Source of the DNA: Pontibacter korlensis
Lineage (GTDB): Bacteria > Bacteroidota > Bacteroidia > Cytophagales > Hymenobacteraceae
DNA length: 64,000 nucleotides
Assembly (NCBI RefSeq): GCF_000973725.1
Contig: NZ_CP009621.1
Span: forward strand, 3,314,001 to 3,378,000
Direction: 5' to 3'
A model generated the notes under the pieces. It was not told the DNA's origin. It searched no databases and worked only from the letters and a program-made list of their open reading frames with translations. A program made the translations under genes and the position numbers. Below are positions 43,697 to 53,788 of this stretch, piece by piece; positions within the stretch are counted from its first letter, which is position 1; each line of letters begins with the position of its first letter.

Positions 43697-45154
43697 CTAC
43701 ATCTCCAGCATCAGTTTGGATACTTCTTTTGAAGGTAGATCTGACTTACCCATCAGATAAGTATCTATGGCACGGGCAGCTTCACGTCCGTCGGAGATAG
43801 CCCAGACTACCAGCGACTGCCCGCGATAGGCATCACCAGCGGCAAAAATACCGGGTATATTAGTTTGCCAATCCTCTACCTTAAAGTTGCCGCGTTGGTC
43901 GGTCTCAAACTCAAAGCTTGCCTTGAATGCATCGTGCATTGGACGCTCATAACCAATAGCGATAAAGGCAAGATCGCATGGAAGTATCTTTTCGCTATCA
44001 GGCTTTTCGGCATACTCGCGGCTGTTCTTCCACTCTAATTCCACTACCTTTAGGCCTTTCACAAAGCCATTTTCATCGGCTATGAATTCCTTTGTTAGCC
44101 AACCCCAGCTGCGCTCACAGCCCTCTTCGTGCGAGGAAGATGCTGTGAGAGTCATAGGCCACTCTGGCCACGGGTTTTCTGGTGTACGTACCGAAGAAGG
44201 CATTTGGCGGTACTGTAGCTGCGTGACAGATTTGGCAAAATGCCTGTTAGCTGTGCCCACGCAATCAGAGCCTGTGTCGCCGCCGCCAATCACCAGCACA
44301 TGCTTATCCTTGGCGTGAATATCTTGTTCTACTGGTATCTCTTCTCCGGCTACTCTACGGTTGTGCAGTGTGAGGTAGTCCATGGCAAAATGAATACCCT
44401 TCAGGTGATTGCCAGGAATATCCAATACCCGAGGCTTGCTTGAGCCTATAGCCATCAGAACAGCATCGTGCTTGCGGTGCAGCTTCTTAAGCGTTACATC
44501 CTTGCCGATCTCGACACCTAAATGAAAGTGGATGCCTTCTGCTTCCAGGATGGCTAGCCTGCGGTCAATGGTCCATTTCTCCAGCTTAAAGTCGGGTATA
44601 CCATAACGCAGCAAGCCGCCGGCTTTATCGTCTTTATCATACACATGTACCTCATGGCCCGCCTGGTTTAGCTGTGCAGCGGCTGCTAGGCCTGCGGGGC
44701 CCGAACCTACAACAGCTACTTTTTTACCAGTTCGACGCACAGGAGGCTGTGGTTTTACCAGCCCCAGCTCAAAAGATTTCTCCGCAATGGCTTTTTCAAT
44801 ATGCTCAATAGCTACTGCTGGCTTATTGATTGACAGTACACAGCTGGACTCGCAAGGGGCAGGGCAGATGCGGCCTGTAAACTCAGGAAAGTTGTTCGTG
44901 CTGTACAGAATCTGTGCGGCACGTTCCCACTCTCCCTCATACACCGCATCATTGAAGTCTGGTATCAGGTTACCCAGAGGGCAGCCGTTGTGGCAAAAAG
45001 GTACACCACAGTCCATACAGCGGGCGGCCTGCATTTTTGTTTTTTCCTCCGGGAAGGAAGTATAGATCTCGTTAGAGTCGTTTATTCTTTCTTTGGGAGC
45101 GCGTGCTGCTGGCAGCTCGCGGCTAAATTTCAAAAATCCGTCTGCTTTTCCCAT
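43697..45154 (-). CDS. gltD: glutamate synthase (NADPH) small subunit
   Basis: The 485-residue flavoprotein supplies electrons from NAD(P)H to GltB. N-terminal Fe-S cysteines are seen in ARCMDCGVPFCHNGCPLGN and ICPAPCESSC. The FAD-binding site follows (VAVVGSGPAGLAAAAQLNQA), then the NAD(P)H-binding site (HVLVIGGGDTGSDCVGTA) and the C-terminal FAD motif (GIFAAGDAYRGQSLVVWAIS). Its ATG overlaps the gltB stop (TGATG), so the two subunits are translationally coupled. The last gene of the operon; the right end of IS1182 provides a terminator-like hairpin 22 bp later. Confidence 0.96.
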   Translation of the reverse strand: MGKADGFLKFSRELPAARAPKERINDSNEIYTSFPEEKTKMQAARCMDCGVPFCHNGCPLGNLIPDFNDAVYEGEWERAAQILYSTNNFPEFTGRICPAPCESSCVLSINKPAVAIEHIEKAIAEKSFELGLVKPQPPVRRTGKKVAVVGSGPAGLAAAAQLNQAGHEVHVYDKDDKAGGLLRYGIPDFKLEKWTIDRRLAILEAEGIHFHLGVEIGKDVTLKKLHRKHDAVLMAIGSSKPRVLDIPGNHLKGIHFAMDYLTLHNRRVAGEEIPVEQDIHAKDKHVLVIGGGDTGSDCVGTANRHFAKSVTQLQYRQMPSSVRTPENPWPEWPMTLTASSSHEEGCERSWGWLTKEFIADENGFVKGLKVVELEWKNSREYAEKPDSEKILPCDLAFIAIGYERPMHDAFKASFEFETDQRGNFKVEDWQTNIPGIFAAGDAYRGQSLVVWAISDGREAARAIDTYLMGKSDLPSKEVSKLMLEM

Positions 45155-48100
45155 CAGGCTATTACTTTAAGCGTTTCACTTTCTTGTTGTTGCAGGGCCT
45201 TCTTCAGGTCGTGCGGCATTACTTTCTGGAAGAACTTCTGGTGTGCGTGCCATCCTTTCAATAGCTCCTTAGCCTGTACACTGCCGGTATAGGTTGCGTG
45301 TTCTCTCAGCTTTTGCTCAATCCAGGCCAAGTCAGCTGTATCCGGCTGCTCCAGGTTCACCATGTCCAGGTTACATTGTTCCGGGAAGGCGTTGGTAGGA
45401 TCGTAGATGAAAGCCATACCACCGCTCATACCAGCGGCAAAGTTTTTACCTACAGAGCCCAGCACCAATACTTTGCCACCTGTCATGTACTCACAACCAT
45501 GGTCGCCAATGCCTTCTACTACTGCCTCTGCACCCGAATTGCGCACACAGAAGCGCTCACCAGCCATACCATTAATGTAGGCAGTACCCGAGGTAGCGCC
45601 ATACAGAGCCACGTTACCGGTAATAATGTGCTCATGTGCTACATAGGTTGTACCTTCAAAAGGCTGCAGAATCAGTTTTCCGCCAGAGAGACCTTTGCCC
45701 AGGTAGTCGTTTGCTTCGCCTACCAGATGGAAGGTAAGACCAGGGGCAAGGAAACCGCCGAAGGTCTGCCCGGCAGAGCCATGGAAGGTGGCGTAAAAGC
45801 TATCTTCAGGTAAACCGGCTTTGCCATACTTGGTAGAGACCTCATAAGACAACATTGCACCAACAGAGCGGTCTACGTTAATGATGCGGTACTGCAATCC
45901 TTCTTTTTTGCCGTTGTAGAAATCAGCAATCAGCTTTCTGTCCAGGATCTCCTGTATATCATGCTCCTGGTGTATCTGGTGGTAGATACCCACATTGTTA
46001 GGGGCCACCTCCTGGTGCAGGATAGGATCGAAAGTAAGGTTCTTGAGCTTCCAGTGGTCCAGGTCGTTGCGTACTTTCAGTACCTGCGGTTGCCCAACCA
46101 TCTCATTTATACTTCTAAAGCCGAGTGTAGCCATAATTTCGCGCAGTTCCTGGGCCATAAAGCGGAACAGGTTTACCACGTGCTCTGGCTCACCGGTAAA
46201 TAACCGTCTTAGTTCCGGGTTTTGGGTGGCAATGCCTACCGGGCAGGTGTTGAGATGGCACTTGCGCATCATAATACAACCTTCGGCTATTAGGGCTGCT
46301 GTGGCTACGCCATACTCTTCCGCGCCAAGTAAAGTGGCGACCGCCAGGTCGTAGCCGGTCATCAGCTTACCATCGGTCTGCAGTACAACACGGCTGCGCA
46401 GGTTATTTTTTACCAGCGTCTGGTGTGCCTCAGCCAGGCCCATTTCCCAAGGTAGGCCTGTGTGGCGGATAGAGCTCAGCGGACTGGCTCCTGTACCACC
46501 GTCGGCACCAGAAATCATGATGGCATCGGCTTTTGCTTTTGCAACACCTGCCGCAATGGTACCTACACCAGCCTCAGCTACCAGCTTCACATTGATGCGG
46601 GCATTAGGATTGGCATTCTTCAGGTCGTAGATAAGCTGCTTAAGGTCCTCGATAGAGTAGATATCATGGTGCGGGGGAGGTGAGATTAAGCCTACACCAG
46701 GGGTAGAGTGCCGCACGCGGGCTATCCAATGGTCTACCTTATGGCCTGGCAGCTGACCACCTTCACCAGGCTTAGCTCCCTGGGCAATCTTTATCTGTAT
46801 TTCATCAGCATTAGCCAGGTAATGACTGGTTACGCCGAAGCGTCCCGATGCTACCTGCTTGATGGCAGAGCGTTCAGAATCTCCGTTTTCATTAATAATG
46901 TAGCGTGCCTCATCTTCGCCGCCTTCGCCGCTGTTGCTCTTGCCGCCAATGCGGTTCATGGCAACGGCCAGGGTGCTGTGTGCCTCATGCGACAGAGAAC
47001 CAAAGGACATGGCACCAGTAGCAAAGCGCTTCAGTATACTTTCTACAGGTTCTACTTCATCCAAAGGCACGGACTGACGCTTTCTGAATTCAAACAGGTG
47101 GCGCAGTGTGATTGCCTTTTGCTGATGCTCCCGCAGAAGCTTTGCGTACTCTTTGTACAGGCGGTAGTCGTTTAGCTTGGTAGACTTCTGCAGCAAATGA
47201 ATTACTTCTGGCCGCAGCAGGTGCTCCTCGCCGCGTCTTTTCCATTGGAAGAAGCCACCAGTCTCCAGCAACTGCTGTTCATCAAGATAAGCCGACTGAT
47301 GCTTTACAAGAGCCTCCTGCTCCAGATCCTCAAAGTTCAGGCCCTCCAGACGGCTTACGGTTCCCTTGAAGCACTTCTGAATTACCTCCTGCCCAAAGCC
47401 AAGGCACTCAAAAATCTGCGCACTCTGGTAAGACTGTAGCGTGCTGATACCCATTTTGGAAAGTATCTTAAGCAGACCATTTCCAACTGCCTGTATATAC
47501 TTTTCAGCATAGTGCTCAAACTCAAACTTTTGCGATACGTCCAGCTTTTGCTGTTCCAGCAGGTGCTGAATAGTATCGTAGACCATGTATGGATATACAC
47601 AGCTGGCTCCGTAGCCAATTATTGTAGCAAAATGATGCGTTTCCCAGGCATCACCAGCCTCAACTACAAGACCTGTTTTGGTTCTGATGCGCTTTTCTAC
47701 CAGGTGGTGATGGATAGCCCCCACAGCCAGCAAAGAAGGTATGGCCGCACGGGTAGGTTCGATAGCACGGTTAGAGATGATGAGTATTTTCTTGCCTTCT
47801 CCTACTGCAGCTTCAGCCTCAGCGCAAATTTCATCCAGCGCTTTTTGTAGCGAACCTTTTTGGGTAGTAGAGAAAGTGGCATTGATGACATGATGCTCAA
47901 ACCCTTCCGATTTCAGGTTGATGATCTTGTTAAAATCACCGTGGCTGAGCACTGGGTGCGAAATATGTATCTGTCGGGTATGAGCTGGTGTTTCGTCCAA
48001 CACGTTTAGCGATTCGCCTAAGCGCGTAAAGAGCGACATCACCAAGCGCTCACGTATAGGGTCTATAGGTGGGTTACTTACCTGCGCAAAGTGCTGCTTA

Positions 48101-49665
48101 AAGTAGTTGGCTACGTGCTGGCTTTGGCGCGAAAGTACAGCCAAAGGAGTATCCGATCCCATACTTCCCAGCGGCTCCTTGCCAGTGGTAGCCATGGGCT
48201 GAATGATCAGTTTCAGGTCCTCAGAAGTATAGCCATAGGCTTTCTGTTTCAGCCTTAATTTCTCCGGCGAAACAGCATTTAAGCGTATCTGCGGTTCAGG
48301 GCGCTGGTGCAGCTTAATACGGTTCTGCTGAATCCACTCCAGGTATGGCTTATCGTTGCATACCATCTGCTTGATTTCCTCATCCTCGTATATCCTGTGC
48401 TGCTCCAGGTCAGCCAACAGCATTTTGCCCGGCTGTAATCTGCCGCGGCGCACAACGTCTTTCGGGTTAACAGGCAATGCACCTGCTTCAGAAGCCATTA
48501 CGAGTTTGCCCTGCTTGGTTATGCAGAAACGCACAGGACGCAAACCGTTACGATCCAGGGTAGCGCCAATTTGTTTACCGTTAGTGAAGAATAGAGCGGC
48601 AGGTCCGTCCCACGGCTCAATCAGGGCAGCATGGTATTTATAGAAAGCCTTTTTATAGGTGTCCATGAAGCGGTTGTCCTGCCATGCCTCCGGTACCAGC
48701 ATCATCATAACGTGGGGGAGAGGCCTGCCGGCCAGCGTAAGGAGTTCCACCATCGCATCGAGGTTGGCAGAATCCGAGTTAGCAGGATTTGTGATAGGTA
48801 GAAGCCACTTCATTTCTTCTTCTGTGAAGAGAGGAGAGTACATGAGTGCCTCCTTCGATTTCATCTTGTTCACGTTTCCACGTATGGTGTTAATCTCGCC
48901 ATTATGCGCAATGAAGCGGAACGGTTGGGCCAGTTTCCAGTTAGGGAAGGTATTGGTTGAGAAGCGGGAGTGTACCACAGCCAGAGCCGACTTAAACTCC
49001 GGGTGGCGAAGGTCGTGGTAATATTTTTCTACTTGGTCAGTTTTCAGCTGTCCCTTATAAATAATGGTGCGGGAAGAGAAGCTGGCAATATAAAAAGTGC
49101 CGTTCTCGCCGCGAACAGTTTGGTTGATTTCGTGTGTGATCAGGCTACGGAGAACAAACAACTTGCGCTCTAATTCGTCTCCTTTTATACATTCATCGGT
49201 GGGACGTACAAATACCTGCTCTATATATGGCTCCACTGCCTTGGACTCATGCCCAGGCACACGTCCGTTTACAGGTACCAGGCGATAACCAAGCAGCGTA
49301 AACCCCATTCTCTGTATGCACTTGTTTATAGCTTGCCTACACTTATCCCTTACCTCATAAACTGTAGGAAAGAAAACCATGCCAACGCCATAGCTACCTT
49401 CTTGTGGTAGTTTGATGGCGAAATCGCTTAGTTGCTTTTTTAGGAAACTGTGGGGGAGCTGCACTAAAATGCCTGCTCCGTCTCCGGTTTCCGGATCACT
49501 GCCTGTAGCGCCCCGGTGCTCCATGTTTGTGAGCATGGTTAGCGCATCTTTAACGACACTATGAGATTTTCTGCCGTTCAAATTCACAACGCATCCAACA
49601 CCACAGGCATCATGTTCAAACTCGGATCTATACAGTCCTTTAATTGGGGAATTATGCTGGGTCAT
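45154..49665 (-). CDS. gltB: glutamate synthase large subunit
   Basis: The 1503-residue protein converts glutamine plus 2-oxoglutarate into two glutamates. The class II glutaminase nucleophile is Cys21 in FEHDACGVGCVVNLNGRKSH, implying removal of a 20-residue propeptide. The central domain follows, then the FMN-binding synthase barrel (EVEPVESILKRFATGAMSFG, GEGGEDEARY, GGDGGTGASPLSS-like region), with the 3Fe-4S cysteines in CIMMRKCHLNTCPVGIATQN. The C-terminal GXGXG beta-helix ends the protein (GLSGGKLILQPFEGTTYVAH, AGMSGGMAFIYD). Full length. A TACATTTG element ~80 bp upstream may be the promoter. The operon is gltB-gltD. Confidence 0.97.
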   Translation of the reverse strand: MTQHNSPIKGLYRSEFEHDACGVGCVVNLNGRKSHSVVKDALTMLTNMEHRGATGSDPETGDGAGILVQLPHSFLKKQLSDFAIKLPQEGSYGVGMVFFPTVYEVRDKCRQAINKCIQRMGFTLLGYRLVPVNGRVPGHESKAVEPYIEQVFVRPTDECIKGDELERKLFVLRSLITHEINQTVRGENGTFYIASFSSRTIIYKGQLKTDQVEKYYHDLRHPEFKSALAVVHSRFSTNTFPNWKLAQPFRFIAHNGEINTIRGNVNKMKSKEALMYSPLFTEEEMKWLLPITNPANSDSANLDAMVELLTLAGRPLPHVMMMLVPEAWQDNRFMDTYKKAFYKYHAALIEPWDGPAALFFTNGKQIGATLDRNGLRPVRFCITKQGKLVMASEAGALPVNPKDVVRRGRLQPGKMLLADLEQHRIYEDEEIKQMVCNDKPYLEWIQQNRIKLHQRPEPQIRLNAVSPEKLRLKQKAYGYTSEDLKLIIQPMATTGKEPLGSMGSDTPLAVLSRQSQHVANYFKQHFAQVSNPPIDPIRERLVMSLFTRLGESLNVLDETPAHTRQIHISHPVLSHGDFNKIINLKSEGFEHHVINATFSTTQKGSLQKALDEICAEAEAAVGEGKKILIISNRAIEPTRAAIPSLLAVGAIHHHLVEKRIRTKTGLVVEAGDAWETHHFATIIGYGASCVYPYMVYDTIQHLLEQQKLDVSQKFEFEHYAEKYIQAVGNGLLKILSKMGISTLQSYQSAQIFECLGFGQEVIQKCFKGTVSRLEGLNFEDLEQEALVKHQSAYLDEQQLLETGGFFQWKRRGEEHLLRPEVIHLLQKSTKLNDYRLYKEYAKLLREHQQKAITLRHLFEFRKRQSVPLDEVEPVESILKRFATGAMSFGSLSHEAHSTLAVAMNRIGGKSNSGEGGEDEARYIINENGDSERSAIKQVASGRFGVTSHYLANADEIQIKIAQGAKPGEGGQLPGHKVDHWIARVRHSTPGVGLISPPPHHDIYSIEDLKQLIYDLKNANPNARINVKLVAEAGVGTIAAGVAKAKADAIMISGADGGTGASPLSSIRHTGLPWEMGLAEAHQTLVKNNLRSRVVLQTDGKLMTGYDLAVATLLGAEEYGVATAALIAEGCIMMRKCHLNTCPVGIATQNPELRRLFTGEPEHVVNLFRFMAQELREIMATLGFRSINEMVGQPQVLKVRNDLDHWKLKNLTFDPILHQEVAPNNVGIYHQIHQEHDIQEILDRKLIADFYNGKKEGLQYRIINVDRSVGAMLSYEVSTKYGKAGLPEDSFYATFHGSAGQTFGGFLAPGLTFHLVGEANDYLGKGLSGGKLILQPFEGTTYVAHEHIITGNVALYGATSGTAYINGMAGERFCVRNSGAEAVVEGIGDHGCEYMTGGKVLVLGSVGKNFAAGMSGGMAFIYDPTNAFPEQCNLDMVNLEQPDTADLAWIEQKLREHATYTGSVQAKELLKGWHAHQKFFQKVMPHDLKKALQQQESETLKVIA

Positions 49666-49741
49666 GTAGAGGAAACTAATGGTAATACATAACTCTTTCG
49701 AGTTGGCGAATTTTTAAATTACCACATGTTCTTCTTAAAAG

Positions 49742-49749
49742 CAAATGTA
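49742..49749 (-). promoter_or_regulatory. candidate Bacteroidota -7 promoter element for gltBD
   Basis: On the minus strand the sequence is TACATTTG, an exact match to TAnnTTTG, giving a leader of about 70 nt to the gltB ATG. A TTTTTTG lies 27 bp further upstream, longer than the usual spacing, so the -33 element is uncertain. The rest of the 49666-50112 gap is AT-rich and otherwise featureless apart from the terminator at 50039. Confidence 0.4.
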
Positions 49750-50038
49750 AATTTAAAACAGTGGTTATTTTTTAATCAAAAAACTGTTAATTTGGCAATA
49801 CAGCATTCGTAAATTTAAGATTTGTTAAAAATGAGTTATTTTAGAAGGTTGTGCTTAACATTATAATAAAATAAGGTTGCTTAACTTTTTTACTGGTGTT
49901 ACTGCTTCTGCTGCTGATTTGCTTTTATTTCAGGGTATGAATTTTTGGCAAGAAGTACTGTAGCAACTACGGCTTGTGCTTGTTAGACTGTTCGTGTATG
50001 AGCCTTTCAGATGAGATGCATCATACTTGGTTATAGAA

Positions 50039-50082
50039 AGCAAAAATGCCCTACCAAAAGTATCTGGTAGGGCATTTTTGCT
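50039..50082. terminator. hairpin terminator behind the acyl-CoA ligase operon
   Basis: Perfect 18-bp arms AGCAAAAATGCCCTACCA / TGGTAGGGCATTTTTGCT with an 8-nt loop, 30 bp after the minus-strand stop codon. The T run inside the arm suits termination in both directions. Confidence 0.88.
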
Positions 50083-50112
50083 AAAGTGCAGAAAGAAACC
50101 TTTTGAAGACGG

Positions 50113-51927
50113 CTAATTTGGATACATAGAGCCAATCAAGTCTGCATACTTTTCGGCAATAACTTTACGCTTTAGCTTGAGTGTTGGGGTTAGCTCGCCA
50201 CCTCCAATTGTCCAACTATGTGGCATCAGTACAAACTGCTTGACCTGCTCGACAGGGTTAAAGAATTGGTTGTAGTGGTTTACCGCCTCTTTTACAAGGG
50301 CACGAACCTGCTTGTCTGCTACCACTGCATGGTCGCCTGGGTAGGGCAATCCCTGTGCAGCATACCAGTCTTTAAGCATATGGAAGGCCGGTACAATCAG
50401 GGCGCCAACAAACTTTTGCAGCTCACCCACCACCATAATCTGCTCTATCCAACCGCTCTCAACCATGCGGTTTTCTATAGGCTGTGGGGCTACGTACTTA
50501 CCGCCGCTAGTCTTAAAGAGCTCTTTCTTGCGGTCTGTAATTTTCAGGAATTTACCCTCTATCATAGCGCCAATGTCGCCGGTATGCAGCCAGCCATCTT
50601 TTATTACCTCCGCCGTAAGATCTGGTCGTTTATAATAGCCCATCATCACATTCGGGCCTTTACAAAGTATTTCGCCGTCTTCGGCAATCTTTACCTCTAC
50701 ATCCTTGAGCAGCGGACCTACAGTGCCAAACATCCTGTTCTTTTCGCTGTAGCGGTTGCCACTGATAATAGGGGAGGCCTCGGTTAAGCCATAGCCTTCC
50801 TGAATCACAAGCTGGGCGGCCGTAAATACTTTCAGCAAGCGCACCTGACAGGCAGCGGCTCCGGTTATGATAGATTTAACTTCGCCTCCTAGCGCCTCAC
50901 GCCATTTACTGAAAATTAACTTATTGGCTAGAGCCAGCTGTAATTTGTAGCTGGTGCTGAGCGGCTTGTTTATCTCGAATTGCTCGGCTAAGCCAAGAGC
51001 CCAGTAAAACAGTTTTCTTTTGATGCCGGTTAATTCTGAGCCTTTGGCCATGATGCCCTCGTACACTTTCTCCAGCAAGCGCGGTACTGTCGTGAAGAGT
51101 GTCGGCTTTACCTCACGCAGGTTCTCACCAATCTTATCCATGCTTTCGGCATAGTATATCGACACTCCGCAGTATAAAAAGCAGTAAGTAGCCATGCGCT
51201 CAAACGCGTGGTTAAGTGGCAGAAAGCTTATGGCTCTTTTCCCCCGCACACCAATCTCTTCAATTATAAGTGAGCTGCTGAATACATTGCTGATGATGTT
51301 ATAATGAGACAGCATTACACCTTTAGGCGTACCGGTAGTGCCGGAAGTATAAAGTATAGTGGCTAGGTCAGATTCCTGAACCAGTTCACGGCACTGCTTT
51401 ACCTGTTGTTCAGTTTCAGAGTCAACAGCTGCAAGCAGATCAGTCCAGGAGCGGGCGTCTGGTACTGGTTTAAAAGTAAATACTGCTTCTAAGGCTGGTA
51501 ACTTGCTCTGGATACTGTTGATTTTTTGATAAAGTGCCTCATCGCCTACGAACACCATTTTTACACGGGCATCCTGAAGTATAAACTGAAGCTCGTTGTT
51601 GTTGATGTTTGGGTAAACTGGTACCGACACTGCTCCAATCTGCTGGATGGCCAGGTCTACCATCATCCACTCAGGGCAGTTGTGGCTGATAATGGCGATT
51701 TTGTCTCTGCCTTCTGTTGTGCCATCGCCTCTTGTAAAGCCTAGCTTAAGTAAGGCTGCACTGATTTGATTTACCTTATCGTAAACCTCCTGTGTGCTAT
51801 ACTTTTTCCATGCTCCGTCTTCTTTAGAGCAGAGCATGTCTTCCAACGGAAAAGCAGCCAATTGATAGGTAAGGCAGTCGAATAAGCGTTTCGGCTTATT
51901 TACCTGCACGGTAATCTGATTTTGCAT
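50113..51927 (-). CDS. fadD: long-chain fatty acid-CoA ligase (AMP-dependent synthetase)
   Basis: The 604-residue protein has the ANL-superfamily motifs: P-loop ATILYTSGTTGTPKGVMLSH, QEGYGLTEASPIISGNRY (A5), GWLHTGDIGAMIEGKFLKIT (A7/A8) and DRKKELFKTSGGKYVAPQPI. The C-terminal lid follows, with the A10 Lys expected near the end (LTPTLKLKRKVIAEKYADLI). The length and the SLQSKLPALEAVFTFKP-like linker fit the FAA1/long-chain acyl-CoA synthetase branch. It activates fatty acids for beta-oxidation or lipid synthesis at the inner membrane. It is co-transcribed 12 bp behind an ABC ATPase gene. Confidence 0.93.
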   Translation of the reverse strand: MQNQITVQVNKPKRLFDCLTYQLAAFPLEDMLCSKEDGAWKKYSTQEVYDKVNQISAALLKLGFTRGDGTTEGRDKIAIISHNCPEWMMVDLAIQQIGAVSVPVYPNINNNELQFILQDARVKMVFVGDEALYQKINSIQSKLPALEAVFTFKPVPDARSWTDLLAAVDSETEQQVKQCRELVQESDLATILYTSGTTGTPKGVMLSHYNIISNVFSSSLIIEEIGVRGKRAISFLPLNHAFERMATYCFLYCGVSIYYAESMDKIGENLREVKPTLFTTVPRLLEKVYEGIMAKGSELTGIKRKLFYWALGLAEQFEINKPLSTSYKLQLALANKLIFSKWREALGGEVKSIITGAAACQVRLLKVFTAAQLVIQEGYGLTEASPIISGNRYSEKNRMFGTVGPLLKDVEVKIAEDGEILCKGPNVMMGYYKRPDLTAEVIKDGWLHTGDIGAMIEGKFLKITDRKKELFKTSGGKYVAPQPIENRMVESGWIEQIMVVGELQKFVGALIVPAFHMLKDWYAAQGLPYPGDHAVVADKQVRALVKEAVNHYNQFFNPVEQVKQFVLMPHSWTIGGGELTPTLKLKRKVIAEKYADLIGSMYPN

Positions 51928-51939
51928 TAGTATCTCTAC

Positions 51940-52923
51940 TTAAACAAACCACACATCCTCCGGCGACAGCGAGACGTGTACCTTATCGCCCTTCTGATAG
52001 TGACGCTCTGTGGTTCTTATTTTCACTACATCATCCTGTAGCTGTACTTCAACTTCATAAAAGCTTCCAAAAAAGCCAGTACTATTTACTACGCCAGAAA
52101 GTGCCTTGTTTCCGTCCGCTACCAATTTTAGGCGCTCTGGCCGCACTAGAATGTTTTTGCCATCCGGATTCAAGCCAAGAAGCTGTGAGAAATTGCGGGT
52201 ACTAACACTGCTCAGGCGGTTGTAGCTTCCAAAAAGGGCTGCAGTATACTCATCGACCGGATGTCGGTACACCTGCTCTGGCGTTCCGACCTGTACTAGC
52301 TGGCCTGCCTTAAGCACCAGAATTTCATCTGCCCAGGATAAGGTATCGTGCGGATCATGGGAGATAAGGGTACAGGTTATATCCAGCTCCTCGCCAATAT
52401 CCCGGATCACTGACTTCAAAACATCCTTATGAGCTGTATCAAGGTTTGAAAAAGGCTCATCCAGCAGCAGGAGCTTAGGGGAGGTACTTAGCAGGCGGGC
52501 CATCGCAATTCGCTGCCTTTCGCCACCAGATAGTTGGTTTGTTTTTCTTGGCAACAGATGTGTTACGCGGCAAATATCATACAGCATATCAGCCCCTTCG
52601 TCTGTCAGGGTGTTGGCATACCTTAGTACCTGCTCTACCCTAAGAGAATGTGGCAGCTCGAAGTGCTGTGACAGGTAAGTTATACCCGGGTGGCCCGGCA
52701 CGAGCTTGTCTACTGGGCCAATTACTCTTCTGTTTTCGAAACGAACCTGGCCTGCTGTTGGCTGCACTAGCCCTGCAATGGTTTTTAACAGAGTGCTTTT
52801 GCCGGAGCCTGTCTCTCCAGTGATAGCGATATTTTGAAACTCCTGCTGGGTGAAACTGATGTCGTTCAGTACGGATTTGCCTGCTTCCTCAACACAGATG
52901 CCAGCTACTTCTAAAAAGCTCAT
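51940..52923 (-). CDS. ABC transporter ATP-binding protein with C-terminal TOBE-like domain
   Basis: The 327 residues contain Walker A (ITGETGSGKSTLLKTIAGLV), the Q-loop (ITYLSQHFELPHSLRV), the signature LSGGERQRIAMARLL, Walker B (LLLLDEPFSNLD) and the switch His (CTLISHDPHDTLSWAD). A C-terminal regulatory domain follows (NILVRPERLKLVADGNKALS ... VHVSLSPEDVWFV). It resembles the FbpC/PotA/CysA-type ATPases of ion or polyamine importers. No permease or binding protein is nearby, so it is an orphan ATPase. It precedes the acyl-CoA ligase by 12 bp. The substrate is unknown. Confidence 0.9.
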   Translation of the reverse strand: MSFLEVAGICVEEAGKSVLNDISFTQQEFQNIAITGETGSGKSTLLKTIAGLVQPTAGQVRFENRRVIGPVDKLVPGHPGITYLSQHFELPHSLRVEQVLRYANTLTDEGADMLYDICRVTHLLPRKTNQLSGGERQRIAMARLLSTSPKLLLLDEPFSNLDTAHKDVLKSVIRDIGEELDITCTLISHDPHDTLSWADEILVLKAGQLVQVGTPEQVYRHPVDEYTAALFGSYNRLSSVSTRNFSQLLGLNPDGKNILVRPERLKLVADGNKALSGVVNSTGFFGSFYEVEVQLQDDVVKIRTTERHYQKGDKVHVSLSPEDVWFV

Positions 52924-53059
52924 TAATTCAGATAAGGCAATAAAATATGGATTGCTTTTAAACAGGTTCTGCGCCCTCGATAAAGCTTGATAGCTTTTGC
53001 AGTTACAGTGTTAAGTACGACAGCCGATGGTTTTCAATATTAAGGTATACCTGCTATAA

Positions 53060-53560
53060 GCAAGCTTCAGAACCGAATACAAAGGTACTGGAAAACATTT
53101 TAAAGATGGCGATTTCATCGGCTACCTGGACCTTATAGAGGAAAACACTTACCGCGAATCTGCCGTGGTAATGGAAGATGCAGAGGTTTACATTATCTCG
53201 AAAGAAGATTTCTTCCTGCTGCTTCACAACAACTGTTTAGTAGCCAATCAGTTCATCAAGATTTTATCTGATAACCTGGCTGAAAGAGAGGAGAGACTTT
53301 CAAAATTGGCTTACAACTCGGTAAGAAAGAGAGTAGCAGATGCGCTGCTATTCGTTGAGAAGTAGTATGCCCCTAAGTCTCTGCATTCTGGAGCGCAGGT
53401 AACTATTTCGCGGGAAGACCTTGCAAGTATAGTGGGTGCCTCTAAAGAAACAGTTATCCGAACCCTGGCTGATTTCAAAGACGGAAACCTGATTAAGAGC
53501 CAGGGCAGCAAGATTACGGAAGGTAAGAAATTAAACCATCCATTTAACGCTGATTATTTG
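53060..53560 (+). pseudogene. Crp/Fnr-type regulator remnant (5'-truncated, in-frame amber stop)
   Basis: One plus-strand frame reads TEYKGTGKHFKDGDFIGYLD, ESAVVMEDAEVYIISKEDFF, then the dimer helix LAEREERLSKLAYNSVRKRV and ALLFVEK before a TAG at 53363. The same frame continues with the wHTH: VTISREDLASIVGASKETVI, TLADFKDGNLIKSQGSKIT. This is the Crp/Fnr regulator that in many Bacteroidota is fused behind a receiver domain. The first half of the cNMP domain (and any receiver) is absent and a TAA precedes the remnant. With truncation plus a stop it is dead. A terminator at 53561 marks the old 3' end. Confidence 0.85.
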
Positions 53561-53602
53561 AAAGCCCCAACCAAGTATAAAAGGATACTTGGCTGGGGCT
53601 TT
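53561..53602. terminator. hairpin terminator behind the Crp/Fnr remnant
   Basis: Eighteen-bp arms with one mismatch (AAAGCCCCAACCAAGTAT / ATACTTGGCTGGGGCTTT) around a 6-nt loop. The stem survives although the gene is dead. Confidence 0.8.
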
Positions 53603-53788
53603 CGGTTTACTGTACTACCTTCTTCTACGGATGAATCAAAAGCATTTTGTATTTGAAATCAATTCTTTGAGAGCTGCTGAGCTATAAAGAACGTCACTTC
53701 CTGAAAATAATATGAACAGCTTTGCTACTTGAACTGTTGCTGTTCTTTCGATAACAAATCGGTTAGTGTTGGTACATGCTTTTAGTAA

